A DNA stretch of 49,776 nucleotides, taken from the NCBI GenBank assembly GCA_017472365.1, contig JAFUQN010000100.1, forward strand, positions 1-49,776, in the 5' to 3' direction. The notes beneath the pieces are model-generated. The model saw only the letters and a program-made list of their open reading frames with translations. It was not told the DNA's origin and did not search any database. Each line of letters begins with the position of its first letter. The first letter of the stretch is position 1. Position numbers and translations under genes: made by a program. This DNA comes from Bacillota bacterium. GTDB lineage: Bacteria; Bacillota; Clostridia; Peptostreptococcales; Anaerovoracaceae. Of the stretch, positions 16,751 through 24,987 are shown one piece after another.

Positions 16751-17281
16751 ATGAATCTGCCAAATAAATTAACGATTATCAGAATGATTGCGGTGCCGTT
16801 TTTCATTGCGTTTTACATGATGGGATGGGCGCTCCCGGCGCTGATTCTGTTCGTTGCAGCGTCTCTGACGGATATGCTGGACGGTCAGATTGCCAGAAAA
16901 TATAATCTGGTCACGAACTTTGGTAAGATCATGGACCCTCTGGCTGACAAAATCCTGGTTTATTCCGCATTCTGCATGATGGTAGAAGACGGAACGGTTC
17001 CTGGCTGGATGATGATCGTGATTCTGGCTCGTGAATTTGTGGTGTCTGGTATGAGAACCGTTGCAGCTTCCGAAGGTATCGTTGTGGCTGCAGGCATGAG
17101 CGGTAAGATCAAGACTGTTCTGCAGATGATCGCTGTTCCGCTGCTGCTGATGCTGGGCGCTTTCCCCGAAGTAACCATCCTGTATTATACTGCGTACGCA
17201 TTCCTGTGGGCATCTTTAGTTATGACCGTGGTTTCCGGCGTGGAATATATCTGGAAGAATAAGAACGTATTCTCTATGTAA
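16751..17281 (+). CDS. pgsA: CDP-diacylglycerol-glycerol-3-phosphate 3-phosphatidyltransferase
   Basis: 176 aa, standard length, with about five membrane segments. The CDP-alcohol phosphatidyltransferase motif is complete: DMLDGQIAR, then eight residues, G, three residues, D, three residues, D (in GKIMDPLADK). It makes phosphatidylglycerol phosphate for membrane anionic lipids. The ATG follows GAGG within the end of rimO, one base after its stop; the frame is open far upstream inside rimO but that part is antisense-free overlap and not coding here. Confidence 0.95.
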   Translation: MNLPNKLTIIRMIAVPFFIAFYMMGWALPALILFVAASLTDMLDGQIARKYNLVTNFGKIMDPLADKILVYSAFCMMVEDGTVPGWMMIVILAREFVVSGMRTVAASEGIVVAAGMSGKIKTVLQMIAVPLLLMLGAFPEVTILYYTAYAFLWASLVMTVVSGVEYIWKNKNVFSM

Positions 17282-17297
17282 TACTATAAAAGGATCC

Positions 17298-17328
17298 GAG
17301 CTGCTTTCCATTGGAAGGCGGCTCTTTT
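17298..17328 (+). terminator. Terminator after pgsA
   Basis: A 12-bp stem with two G-T pairs (17298-17309 with 17313-17324), a 3-nt loop and TTTT. It separates the ftsK-rimO-pgsA unit from cinA, possibly incompletely since cinA has no obvious promoter of its own. Confidence 0.75.
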
Positions 17329-17347
17329 ATAAGGAGGCGTATTTTTC

Positions 17348-18592
17348 ATGAAATGTGCAATCGTGGCCGTCGGTACGGAACTTCTTTTCGGTCATACTGT
17401 CAATACCGATGCGGTGTTTTTATCACAGCAGCTGAATCTTATGGGGATCGATGTCCTTTATCATTACACAGTAGGAGACAATCCCGGCCGATTGTCAGAA
17501 ATTCTGAAGCTGGCTCTGTCCGATTGTGATTTGGTGATCACCACCGGCGGAACGGGTCCGACACAGGATGATTTGACAAAAGAGGTAATTTGTGAGGTTA
17601 TGGGGGATGCTCTGGTGGAAGATTCTCATTCCATGGAACGTCTGATCCGGCATTTTGAACGCAGACAGCGTCCTATGACTGAGAATAATCTGAAACAGGC
17701 CATGATGCCGTCGAAGGCTGTGGTTTTTGATAATGACAATGGAACGGCTCCCGGGTTTGCGTTGGAATCCAATGGGAAAATCGTGATCTGTCTTCCCGGA
17801 CCGCCCAATGAGCTGAACCCGATGTTTGAGGACAGTGTGAAGCCATGGCTGATGAATCGTTCTTCGGAAGCATTATATTATCGCACTATCAGGACCTTTG
17901 GAATCGGTGAATCCATGTTGGAAACCAAATTACTGCCGCTGATCGACGGTCAGACCGACCCTACGCTGGCGACATATGCGAAGATGGGTGAGGCAACCCT
18001 CCGGATCGCGTCCAAACGTTCCACTGAGGAAGAAGCGCGCAAAGCAGTGGAAGATATGATCAAACGGGTATATGAATATGTAGGAGATTACATTTACAGT
18101 ACCGACGATGAAAGCCTTCCGGAACTGGTAGGACGAAAACTGATCGAAAAGAATCTGACCATGTCTACGGCAGAATCGTGCACCGGAGGGATGATTGCTG
18201 CGAGAATGACCGACATTTCCGGAATCTCTGCAGTGTTTGAACGCGGAATCGTGACCTATTCCAACGGAGCGAAAATGGATGAACTCGGCGTTTCCGGTGA
18301 AACGCTGGAACGGTATGGTGCTGTAAGTCCCCAGACGGCGGAAGAAATGGTCCGCGGACTTCAGAAGAAGACCGGAAGCCGCGTTTGTGTTTCTGTGACC
18401 GGAATCGCAGGCCCTGGCGGCGGAACTCCGGAGAAACCGGTGGGTCTGATCTATGTGGGTGTGATGCTTGATGAACGAATGGAAGTATTTGAGCTCCGTA
18501 CGAACAATACAAAGCGCCAGTGGAACAGAAATTATACAGTTTTGTTTGCGCTGGATAAGATCAACCGCTTCATCGATGAGATGGGGGAATAG
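17348..18592 (+). CDS. cinA: CinA: competence/damage-inducible protein with nicotinamide-nucleotide amidase domain
   Basis: 414 aa, two domains. The N-terminal MoaB/COG1058 domain shows AIVAVGTELLFGHTVNTD and TTGGTGPTQDD. The C-terminal domain, from about residue 255, shows STAESCTGGMIAARMT and VSVTGIAGPGGG, the PncC-type NMN deamidase signature. The protein acts in pyridine nucleotide salvage and is often co-expressed with recA, which follows here. AAGGAGG precedes the ATG. Confidence 0.94.
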   Translation: MKCAIVAVGTELLFGHTVNTDAVFLSQQLNLMGIDVLYHYTVGDNPGRLSEILKLALSDCDLVITTGGTGPTQDDLTKEVICEVMGDALVEDSHSMERLIRHFERRQRPMTENNLKQAMMPSKAVVFDNDNGTAPGFALESNGKIVICLPGPPNELNPMFEDSVKPWLMNRSSEALYYRTIRTFGIGESMLETKLLPLIDGQTDPTLATYAKMGEATLRIASKRSTEEEARKAVEDMIKRVYEYVGDYIYSTDDESLPELVGRKLIEKNLTMSTAESCTGGMIAARMTDISGISAVFERGIVTYSNGAKMDELGVSGETLERYGAVSPQTAEEMVRGLQKKTGSRVCVSVTGIAGPGGGTPEKPVGLIYVGVMLDERMEVFELRTNNTKRQWNRNYTVLFALDKINRFIDEMGE

Positions 18593-18641
18593 ACTTTACA
18601 ATGTTAAGGGGATTTGGTAAAATATAGATATAAAATACCCC

Positions 18642-18670
18642 TTGACTATGCTTGTGAAATCGCATATTAT
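18642..18670 (+). promoter_or_regulatory. Sigma-A promoter of recA
   Basis: TTGACT, 17-nt spacer, TATTAT. The LexA box begins 6 bases after the -10, over the expected transcription start. Confidence 0.8.
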
Positions 18671-18676
18671 AAAAGA

Positions 18677-18688
18677 GAACAAATGTTC
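18677..18688 (+). promoter_or_regulatory. LexA (SOS) operator of recA
   Basis: GAAC-AAAT-GTTC is a perfect match to the Gram-positive LexA box core GAAC-N4-GTTC, extended by a flanking A and T. Its position over the transcription start predicts repression by LexA and induction by DNA damage. Confidence 0.85.
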
Positions 18689-18738
18689 TTTTTATGTGCG
18701 AAATATTAAGTTGCTGTAAAGCAGAAGTGGAGGACTCA

Positions 18739-19869
18739 GTGGCTTCTAATAAAGGTATTCCTTCCGTAAATAAGATTACGGATAACAGTGAAAGAGAAAA
18801 AGCGCTGGCTGCGGCCATGGCGCAGATTGAAAAACAGTTTGGTAAGGGTTCTGTTATGAAGCTTGGCGACAACAGAGCCAGCTTAAATATTGAAGCGATT
18901 TCCACCGGTTCTGTGAGCCTGGACCTGGCCACTGGGATCGGCGGTATTCCGAAGGGCAGAATCACCGAAATCTACGGACCAGAATCTTCCGGTAAAACGA
19001 CTCTGACCTTACATATCATTGCAGAAGCACAGAAGGCCGGCGGTAAGGCTGCTTTCATCGACGCAGAACACGCTCTCGATCCGGAATATGCAGCTGCCCT
19101 GGGTGTTGATATCAACGAACTGTTGGTTGCTCAGCCGGATACCGGTGAACAGGCTCTGGAAATTTGCGAAATGTTGGTACGTTCCGGCGCCATCGACGTT
19201 GTTGTTATCGACTCCGTTGCGGCTCTGGTTCCGAAGGCTGAAATTCAGGTGGAAATGGGAGATTCCCACGTGGGCTTACAGGCTCGTCTGATGTCCCAGG
19301 CTCTGAGAAAGCTGACCAGTATCATCAACAAATCCAACACTGCTGCGATTTTTATCAACCAGCTGCGTGAAAAAGTCGGTATCATGTTCGGTAATCCTGA
19401 AGTGACCACCGGTGGCCGTGCGCTGAAGTTCTATTCCACCATGCGTATGGAAGTCCGCCGTGTAGAATCCATCAAATCCGGCGATTCTGTTCTGGGGAAC
19501 AGAACCAAGGTTAAGATCGTAAAGAACAAGGTGGCTCCGCCGTTCAAGCAGGTGGAATTCGATATCATGTTCGGTAAAGGGATCTCCAAGGCCGGGGACC
19601 TGCTGGACTGCGCTGCAGAAGCGAAGATCATCGAAAAGGCCGGCGCATGGTACAGCTACAACGGTAACCGCATCGGTCAGGGTCGTGAAAACGTGAAGGT
19701 CTTCCTGGAAGAAAATCCTGAAATCATGGCCGAAGTGGAAGCGAAGCTGAAGGCCAGCCTGAAAAAGTCTGACGAAGTGGAAGACACGGCTGCAGAAGAT
19801 GCTGTTTCCAACGCAATGGACATGGGAATGGCCTTTGAAGTTGACGAAGACGGTGTGATCATCGAATAG
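18739..19869 (+). CDS. recA: Recombinase RecA
   Basis: 376 aa from a GTG start. It forms the ATP-dependent filament on single-stranded DNA for homologous recombination and triggers LexA self-cleavage. Walker A is [10 protein letters not shown], and the L1/L2 loop regions ([18 protein letters not shown]) are intact; the C-terminal tail is acidic. GTG 18739 is preceded by GGAGG at 6-7 nt; the upstream ATG at 18694 has no ribosome binding site and would sit only about 17 bases from the predicted transcript start. Preceded by cinA. The usual recX or rny neighbour is absent; rplU follows. Confidence 0.97.
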   Translation: MASNKGIPSVNKITDNSEREKALAAAMAQIEKQFGKGSVMKLGDNRASLNIEAISTGSVSLDLATGIGGIPKGRITEIYGPESSGKTTLTLHIIAEAQKAGGKAAFIDAEHALDPEYAAALGVDINELLVAQPDTGEQALEICEMLVRSGAIDVVVIDSVAALVPKAEIQVEMGDSHVGLQARLMSQALRKLTSIINKSNTAAIFINQLREKVGIMFGNPEVTTGGRALKFYSTMRMEVRRVESIKSGDSVLGNRTKVKIVKNKVAPPFKQVEFDIMFGKGISKAGDLLDCAAEAKIIEKAGAWYSYNGNRIGQGRENVKVFLEENPEIMAEVEAKLKASLKKSDEVEDTAAEDAVSNAMDMGMAFEVDEDGVIIE

Positions 19870-19924
19870 CGTTGAAACCGTTGAAATTTCACAAAAAAAT
19901 CCTCGAAAAAACTACAAAAAATGT

Positions 19925-19953
19925 TTGACAAGGTCCATGCATTATGATATCAT
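19925..19953 (+). promoter_or_regulatory. Sigma-A promoter of rplU-rpmA
   Basis: TTGACA, 17-nt spacer, TATCAT, about 55 bases after recA. Confidence 0.85.
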
Positions 19954-19961
19954 ATCGAGAT

Positions 19962-20042
19962 GTAAGCCGCTCAAAACAGGTTCAATGGAAAAGCATTGGA
20001 TGAGCTGATGCTTACCTGTACTGGCGAGACTGGATAGAGGAG
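19962..20042 (+). ncRNA. Ribosomal L21 leader RNA
   Basis: The 5' leader of rplU folds into nested helices: GTAAGC (19962-19967) with GCTTAC (20010-20015), GCTCA (19969-19973) with TGAGC (20001-20005), and an inner hairpin CAATG/CATTG (19983-19998). The position and nested fold fit the L21 leader family of Firmicutes, by which L21 is believed to control its own operon. The 3' boundary is approximate. Confidence 0.7.
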
Positions 20043-20053
20043 GTACTATTATA

Positions 20054-20545
20054 ATGTATGCAGTAATCGAAACTGGCGGAAAGCAGTACCGTGTTCAGCA
20101 GGGAGACGTTATCTCCGTAGAAAAGCTGGGCGTGGAAGCTGGAGAAAAAGTTACTTTTGACAAGGTTCTGGTGGTAAATGATGGCGAAGGCCTGACCGTT
20201 GGAACTCCTTGCGTAGAAGGTGCTACCGTAGGCGCTACCGTTGTTGAAAACGGCAAGGGCAAGAAGGTTGTTATCTTCAAGTACAAGGCTAAGAAGGACT
20301 ACAGAAAGAAGCAGGGTCACAGACAGCCCTATACCATGGTGAAGATCGACGAAATCGCTGTAGGCGGTAAGGTATTCGCAGCTCCTGCTGTAGAAGAAGT
20401 TGTTGAAGAAAAGGCTGCTAAGGTCAATCTGAAGGCTATGAAGAAGGCTGAACTGATTGAATATGCAAAGGAAAACAACATCGAAATCAACGAAAAAGCT
20501 GTTAAGGACGAAATCATCGCTGCTATCGAAGCAGCTGACAAGTAG
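20054..20545 (+). CDS. rplU: 50S ribosomal protein L21 with a C-terminal extension
   Basis: 163 aa against about 100-105 for ordinary L21. Residues 1-103 are standard L21 ([18 protein letters not shown] ... [14 protein letters not shown]). An Ala/Val/Glu linker leads to a predicted helix-extension-helix module, [18 protein letters not shown] and following residues, resembling the Rho N-terminal/SAP-like fold that often binds nucleic acid. The start has AGAGGAGG upstream. The gene for the L27-processing protease Prp, usually between rplU and rpmA in Firmicutes, is absent; only 30 bases separate the two genes. Confidence 0.93.
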   Translation: MYAVIETGGKQYRVQQGDVISVEKLGVEAGEKVTFDKVLVVNDGEGLTVGTPCVEGATVGATVVENGKGKKVVIFKYKAKKDYRKKQGHRQPYTMVKIDEIAVGGKVFAAPAVEEVVEEKAAKVNLKAMKKAELIEYAKENNIEINEKAVKDEIIAAIEAADK

Positions 20546-20575
20546 TCGGGTATCAGGATAAAGGAGGTGTAATCC

Positions 20576-20836
20576 ATGGCAAGTAAGAAGGGTGTAGGTA
20601 GCTCTAAGAACGGTAGAGACAGTGAAGCGAAACGCTTAGGTGTCAAGAGAGCAGACGGTCAGTTCGTAAGCGCTGGCAGCATTCTGGTAAGACAGAGAGG
20701 AACCAAGTTCCATCCTGGTAACAACGTTGGTAAGGGCGGAGACGATACTCTGTTCGCAATGACTGATGGTGTTGTTAAGTTCGAACGTTTCGACAAGACC
20801 AGAAAACAGGTTAGCGTTTATCCGAAGGAAGCGTAA
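20576..20836 (+). CDS. rpmA: 50S ribosomal protein L27
   Basis: 86 aa, starting [17 protein letters not shown]27 reaches the peptidyl-transferase centre with its N-terminus. In Firmicutes the protein is normally made with about nine extra residues ending in FF, which Prp removes; this copy starts directly at the mature sequence, as in proteobacteria. AAAGGAGGTG precedes the ATG at good spacing and no in-frame upstream start adds an extension. Followed by a strong terminator. Confidence 0.97.
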   Translation: MASKKGVGSSKNGRDSEAKRLGVKRADGQFVSAGSILVRQRGTKFHPGNNVGKGGDDTLFAMTDGVVKFERFDKTRKQVSVYPKEA

Positions 20837-20844
20837 ATACCAAG

Positions 20845-20878
20845 GCCCCTATAGTCTCTATAGGGGCTATTCTTTTTT
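20845..20878 (+). terminator. Terminator of rplU-rpmA
   Basis: Perfect 10-bp stem GCCCCTATAG/CTATAGGGGC, loop TCT, followed within a few bases by TCTTTTTT. Confidence 0.88.
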
Positions 20879-20974
20879 ACGCATCTGTAAAACGATCAAT
20901 GATTTTAGGGAAACCCGGGAAAGCTAATGGTATGAGTATGGTGAATGAACCGTACTTTGAAAGAGAGGTATTCC

Positions 20975-22288
20975 ATGTTTGTAGATAGAGCAAAAATTAT
21001 GATTAAGTCCGGAAAGGGCGGAAACGGTTCCGTATCTTTCCGACGGGAGCCTTTCGTTCCTCAGGGAGGCCCCGATGGAGGCGACGGTGGTAAGGGCGGC
21101 GACGTCATTTTCAAAGCCGACGAAGGTCTCCGTACTCTGATGGATTTCAGATACAAGAGAAAATATGAAGCCGAAAATGGTGAAGATGGGAAGAAGAAGA
21201 AGTGCTTCGGTAAGAAGGGCGCTGACCTGATCATTCGTGTTCCGGCCGGTACTGTTGTTATCGACGATGCTACCGGTAAGGTCATGAAGTACCTGGTAAA
21301 GCATGGCGATTCCTTTGTCGCAGCAAAAGGTGGTAAGGGAGGTAAGGGTAACGTTAACTTCAAGAACTCTGTCCGTCAGGCTCCGAACTTTGCGGAAGCC
21401 GGTGGATTTGCGGTAGAAAGAAACGTTACACTGGTTCTGAAGCTGATTGCCGATGTTGGTCTGGTTGGCTTCCCCAACGTAGGTAAGTCCACACTGCTGT
21501 CTGTCAGCACCAGTGCGGATCCGAAGATTGCCAACTATCACTTCACCACAATCACTCCGAATCTGGGTGTGGTTCAGATGTATGACAAGAGCTTCGTTAT
21601 GGCCGATATTCCCGGTCTGATCGAAGGCGCACATACTGGTGCTGGACTGGGCCTGGACTTCCTGAAGCACATCGAACGTACCAAGATGCTGATCCATGTT
21701 GTGGACGTATCCGGTTCGGAAGGCCGTGACCCCAAGGAAGACTTTGATAAGATCAATAACGAGCTGGCATCTTACGGTAAGAAGCTGATGAACAAGCCTC
21801 AGCTGGTTGCTGCCAATAAGATGGACATGGTGGAAGATGACCAGTACGAAGAGTTCAAGGCATACGTAGAAGCAAAGGGTTATAAAGTATTCCCGCTGTC
21901 TGCACCGATCAACGAAGGTGTACGTGATCTGCTGAACGCTGCATTGCTGGAACTGGAAGAACTGGCAAAACTGCCGCAGGAAGAAGAAGAATATGAATAC
22001 TTCGACTTCGAACGCGACGATGAAGAAGAAGATTACAGGGAAATCTACATCGACCGTGACGGTCCTGTTTATGTTCTGACCGGTAAGCAGCTGAAGAAGA
22101 TCTTCAATTCCACTAACTTCAACGATATGGGCTCTGTTCGTTACCTGTATAAGTACATTGAAGGTAAGGGCGCCATCGATAAGCTGAAGGACATGGGCCT
22201 TCAGGACGGCGACATCATCCGTATCATCAATTATGAAATGGAATATTATGATGAAGACGGAGAAATGGACGAGTACGAAGACGATTAA
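20975..22288 (+). CDS. obgE: GTPase Obg (CgtA)
   Basis: 437 aa with three domains: the Gly-rich Obg fold (IKSGKGGNGSVSFRRE and PDGGDGGKGG), the G domain with GFPNVGKST (G1), DIPGLIEGA (G3) and NKMD (G4), and the C-terminal OCT domain (TGKQLKKIFNSTNF onward) with a Glu/Asp-rich tail. It works in 50S assembly and the stress and sporulation response. ATG 20975 follows GAGAGG; the frame is open to 20945. It is third in the common rplU-rpmA-obgE order but is separated from them by a terminator. Confidence 0.96.
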   Translation: MFVDRAKIMIKSGKGGNGSVSFRREPFVPQGGPDGGDGGKGGDVIFKADEGLRTLMDFRYKRKYEAENGEDGKKKKCFGKKGADLIIRVPAGTVVIDDATGKVMKYLVKHGDSFVAAKGGKGGKGNVNFKNSVRQAPNFAEAGGFAVERNVTLVLKLIADVGLVGFPNVGKSTLLSVSTSADPKIANYHFTTITPNLGVVQMYDKSFVMADIPGLIEGAHTGAGLGLDFLKHIERTKMLIHVVDVSGSEGRDPKEDFDKINNELASYGKKLMNKPQLVAANKMDMVEDDQYEEFKAYVEAKGYKVFPLSAPINEGVRDLLNAALLELEELAKLPQEEEEYEYFDFERDDEEEDYREIYIDRDGPVYVLTGKQLKKIFNSTNFNDMGSVRYLYKYIEGKGAIDKLKDMGLQDGDIIRIINYEMEYYDEDGEMDEYEDD

Positions 22289-22295
22289 AAATGAC

Positions 22296-22320
22296 AAGAC
22301 CGCAGAAATGCGGTCTTTTT
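22296..22320 (+). terminator. Terminator of obgE
   Basis: A 9-bp stem AAGACCGCA/TGCGGTCTT with a GAAA tetraloop, then a T-run. Confidence 0.92.
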
Positions 22321-22420
22321 CATTATGTTGCCTGCTTTTACATTACAAAACGTAGCAAGAAATATGAAAATCATTTCATGTTTCTTTGCTATAATTTTGT
22401 ACAGAGAGGAGGGGAAAACA

Positions 22421-22932
22421 ATGGAAAATCTTATTATGAATATAGAGACAGTCATTGACTATATAGAATCTCATCTTGATGAAAAGATTGATCTCGAAAA
22501 GGTGTCGGAAGCAGATCAGTATTCGAAATACCACCTGCACAGTATGTTTACCAATACGGTAGGAATGACGATTCATGATTATGTGCAGCGACGTCAGTTG
22601 ACAGAAGCTGCAAAGCTATTGGTATTTTCCTCTGCTTTTAAATCTATGTATAAAGTACCGCCTGCACAGTATCGGGACAAAGGAAATATTTATCCGTTGC
22701 AGCTCCAATTTGTATTGCATAAGAATATCACTTCCAAAGTGTTTACAAAAGAAGAGATTTGTATGGCGAGAACAGAAGATATTCCAGCGTGGATGGATTT
22801 GATGTGTTTGGTGATTGATGGATATCCGGTCATCGTGATTTGCTGAAAAGTCTGGGTTTTGCAGAACGGGAATTGCTGATAGAATATGGCTATCCTACAC
22901 AGCGATTTGTATTGAAACCTTTGTATAATGAT
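22421..22932 (+). pseudogene. Remnant of an AraC-type regulator with C-terminal GNAT-like domain
   Basis: An intact start with GAGGAGGGG opens an AraC/XylS HTH domain: the first helix-turn-helix (YSKYHLHSMFTNTVGMTIHDY) is present, but the chain jumps from AAKLLVFS straight to SAFKSMYKVPPAQYR, lacking about 20 residues that normally include the second recognition helix. The frame then stops at 22846 after DGYPVIVIC. In another frame (about 22840-22932) the end of the same family reappears (LGFAERELLIEYGYPTQRFVL), so most of the C-terminal acetyltransferase-like domain has been deleted. At least two deletions make it a decayed gene. The comparison with intact family members is from memory. Confidence 0.7.
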
Positions 22933-22996
22933 CTTGTTTCTTTTATGACTATCGGTGATATAATGGAGAAAATACATTTGGGAAAGAGGGAAGACA

Positions 22997-24016
22997 ATGA
23001 AAGCTGCTATTTATCGAGGAATACATAATATCGAAATCGCAGAACTGCCTGATTATACGTGTGGTGATGATGCTGTGATTTTGAAAAATTTATATTCAAG
23101 CATCTGTGGAACGGATGTAGCGGTGTATACACATGGAACGGGATTGGGACATCGCATTACAGTTGGCGGTGAATTTGGTCATGAGACGATCTGCGCGGTT
23201 GTGGAAGTAGGAAAGAATGTAACAGATTTCAAGGTCGGAGACCGTGTTTATCCGTATCCGCTTTTAGTCACAGGAGATAAGAAAAGGGCCGGTATGATCG
23301 GTGGTTTCTCGGAGTATATCTATTGTCCCTGTCCGGAATGGAACAAGTCGCTCTATCCTTTGGACGATTCGATTTCCAGCCGTGTCGGGGCGTTGATCGA
23401 ACCGTTTACGGTTGGTTGCCGCGCAGCGAGAAGAGCACTTCCGGAATCCGGGAACCAGGCTGTTGTGTTCGGTGCTGGTACGATCGGGATTGCAGCTGCC
23501 ATTTCTCTGGCATATTTCGGCTGTGAAAAAATCGTAATCTGTGATCATTCCGATTTCAGACTGGAAATCTGTAAAAAGCTTGGCTTTGAAACATACAATA
23601 GCCAAAATGACGAAGAATTGAATGGTCTCATCGATATTTTGGGAGAAAGTATCGGCTTTGGAGGGAAAGCAGTCGACTGTGATATATGGATCGATGCGGC
23701 TGGTGCGGATAGTGTACTGTCAGCCTATGAACAGCTGGGAAAATATAATAGCCGTATGGTTATGGTGGCTGTAGGTAAAAATCGACGTGAAGTGGATATT
23801 CTTGGCTTGACGTTTGGTCAAAAATCCATTACAGGAAGTGGTGGATACACACCACAGGATGTTATGGATGTCATGGAAATCATGAAATCGAAGCGCTGGG
23901 ATATCGAATCGCTGATTACACATGAATACCGCCTCGATGATTTGGCCGAAGCGATCGAAACGGCTTCTGATGTGGATCGCGCGTTGAATGTAATGATTGG
24001 TTTCTGTGAAAAATGA
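22997..24016 (+). CDS. Zinc-dependent alcohol/polyol dehydrogenase-like oxidoreductase (MDR family)
   Basis: 339 aa. Medium-chain dehydrogenase/reductase layout: an N-terminal GroES-like domain with the catalytic zinc ligands in SSICGTD and GGEFGHE, a Glu in LIEPFTVGC, and a Rossmann domain with VVFGAGTIGIAAA. The four-Cys structural zinc lobe is reduced; only YCPCPE is seen. The substrate cannot be predicted. AGAGGGAAG precedes the ATG. It overlaps the next gene by ATGA, so it heads a small operon. A TATAAT at 22959 with a poor -35 may be its promoter. Confidence 0.85.
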   Translation: MKAAIYRGIHNIEIAELPDYTCGDDAVILKNLYSSICGTDVAVYTHGTGLGHRITVGGEFGHETICAVVEVGKNVTDFKVGDRVYPYPLLVTGDKKRAGMIGGFSEYIYCPCPEWNKSLYPLDDSISSRVGALIEPFTVGCRAARRALPESGNQAVVFGAGTIGIAAAISLAYFGCEKIVICDHSDFRLEICKKLGFETYNSQNDEELNGLIDILGESIGFGGKAVDCDIWIDAAGADSVLSAYEQLGKYNSRMVMVAVGKNRREVDILGLTFGQKSITGSGGYTPQDVMDVMEIMKSKRWDIESLITHEYRLDDLAEAIETASDVDRALNVMIGFCEK

Positions 24017-24297
24017 AAGAGTTAATGATAAATGAAGCTGTTCTGCGAATCGAACAGATGGAAACGTTCTTTGATCTACTGCAAAAATCATTTAAAACCG
24101 ATCCGGAATCGATTGGAAAAGATTGTTCTTTAAAAAATGCATATCGTATTTTAGTACAATATTATGAAAGCGGACAATGGCTGTCTGATTATGAATTAGA
24201 CGAAAAAGGCCTTCTTCCGAAGACTATGAAACGAGGAATCTTGTCTCAGGATGCTTTATATGATTTCTTTGATCAAATAAATGGGGAACACGAATGA
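24013..24297 (+). CDS. DUF4298 domain protein
   Basis: 94 aa, no membrane segment. The N-terminal INEAVLRIEQMETFFDLLQ and the core YYESGQWLSDYELDEKGLLP with GILSQDALYDF are the conserved features of DUF4298, a short family of unknown function in Firmicutes. Overlaps both neighbours by ATGA, implying translational coupling with the dehydrogenase and the next gene. Confidence 0.75.
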   Translation: MKELMINEAVLRIEQMETFFDLLQKSFKTDPESIGKDCSLKNAYRILVQYYESGQWLSDYELDEKGLLPKTMKRGILSQDALYDFFDQINGEHE

Positions 24298-24986
24298 AAA
24301 TCGAACAATTTGTAATGGCATATGGCGTAGAACATGACAAATTAAGAAGTATTCTCCCTGAAGGATTTGTATCACTTCGTCCCGTTTTGCGAATCAACGC
24401 CGAAGTGCGTGGTGACTCTGATGGCTATGTGGAATTCAATACCGCGGTGGAGAAAGACGGAAAGCGTGGCTGGATCAACATTGGCCACTGGAATGGTGTG
24501 GATTTTTGCAAAGAAGGAAAAACAGTAACGTTCAAGACTGACAATCTGGAAATCTCCTTTACAGGAGCGGGAATCGAGGGCGGTTGCCCTGCGGAGAAGG
24601 ACAATGACGGTTGTTATTTTGGCGATGAATTCAGACCACATGAACTGATTACTGTCAAAAAAGAGTTTTGCGACTGTTCTTTCAGATGGAGCTTTTCTGG
24701 TCAAGGCGCCTGCGGAAACAGTATTGGGAAAACGCTTCCAGCGGTACCTCAGGAAGTGCGTCATGTGTATCCGAAAGAAGCGTTTACGATCGAAAATGCT
24801 GCGAAGATCTCATGTGATCAGGTTCTAGGGGCTTATTGCGTCATTTTTGAACGATGTTCTGTTGCTGATGGTCAAAATGCTGCTGATGTTTCATCAGGCA
24901 AAACGAATCGGAAGGAACTCTTGAAAACAGAAATGGTTGATGACGTGATTGGTCAAAGCAAGAAGAAAATAGTAAGGGGAGTTTGA
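24294..24986 (+). CDS. Conserved protein of unknown function
   Basis: 230 aa, soluble, rich in Gly and Cys. It begins MKIEQFVMAYGVEHDKLRSI and contains RPVLRINAEVRG, WINIGHWNG and FTGAGIEGGCPAEKDN. Related proteins are recalled beside DUF4298 genes in Clostridia and suggest an acetoacetate-decarboxylase-like beta fold, but I cannot assign a reaction. The last 35 residues are low-complexity and polar. Its start overlaps the DUF4298 stop; the methyltransferase gene begins one base after its stop. Confidence 0.65.
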   Translation: MKIEQFVMAYGVEHDKLRSILPEGFVSLRPVLRINAEVRGDSDGYVEFNTAVEKDGKRGWINIGHWNGVDFCKEGKTVTFKTDNLEISFTGAGIEGGCPAEKDNDGCYFGDEFRPHELITVKKEFCDCSFRWSFSGQGACGNSIGKTLPAVPQEVRHVYPKEAFTIENAAKISCDQVLGAYCVIFERCSVADGQNAADVSSGKTNRKELLKTEMVDDVIGQSKKKIVRGV

Positions 24987-24987
24987 A

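Noticed and set aside
18694-18738. ATG 18694 as the recA start
   Set aside because: No ribosome binding site and no conservation of the added residues; GTG 18739 has GGAGG at ideal spacing.
20924-22297. 457-codon open frame on the minus strand
   Set aside because: It lies exactly antisense to obgE, has no ribosome binding site and a composition typical of a codon-bias shadow.
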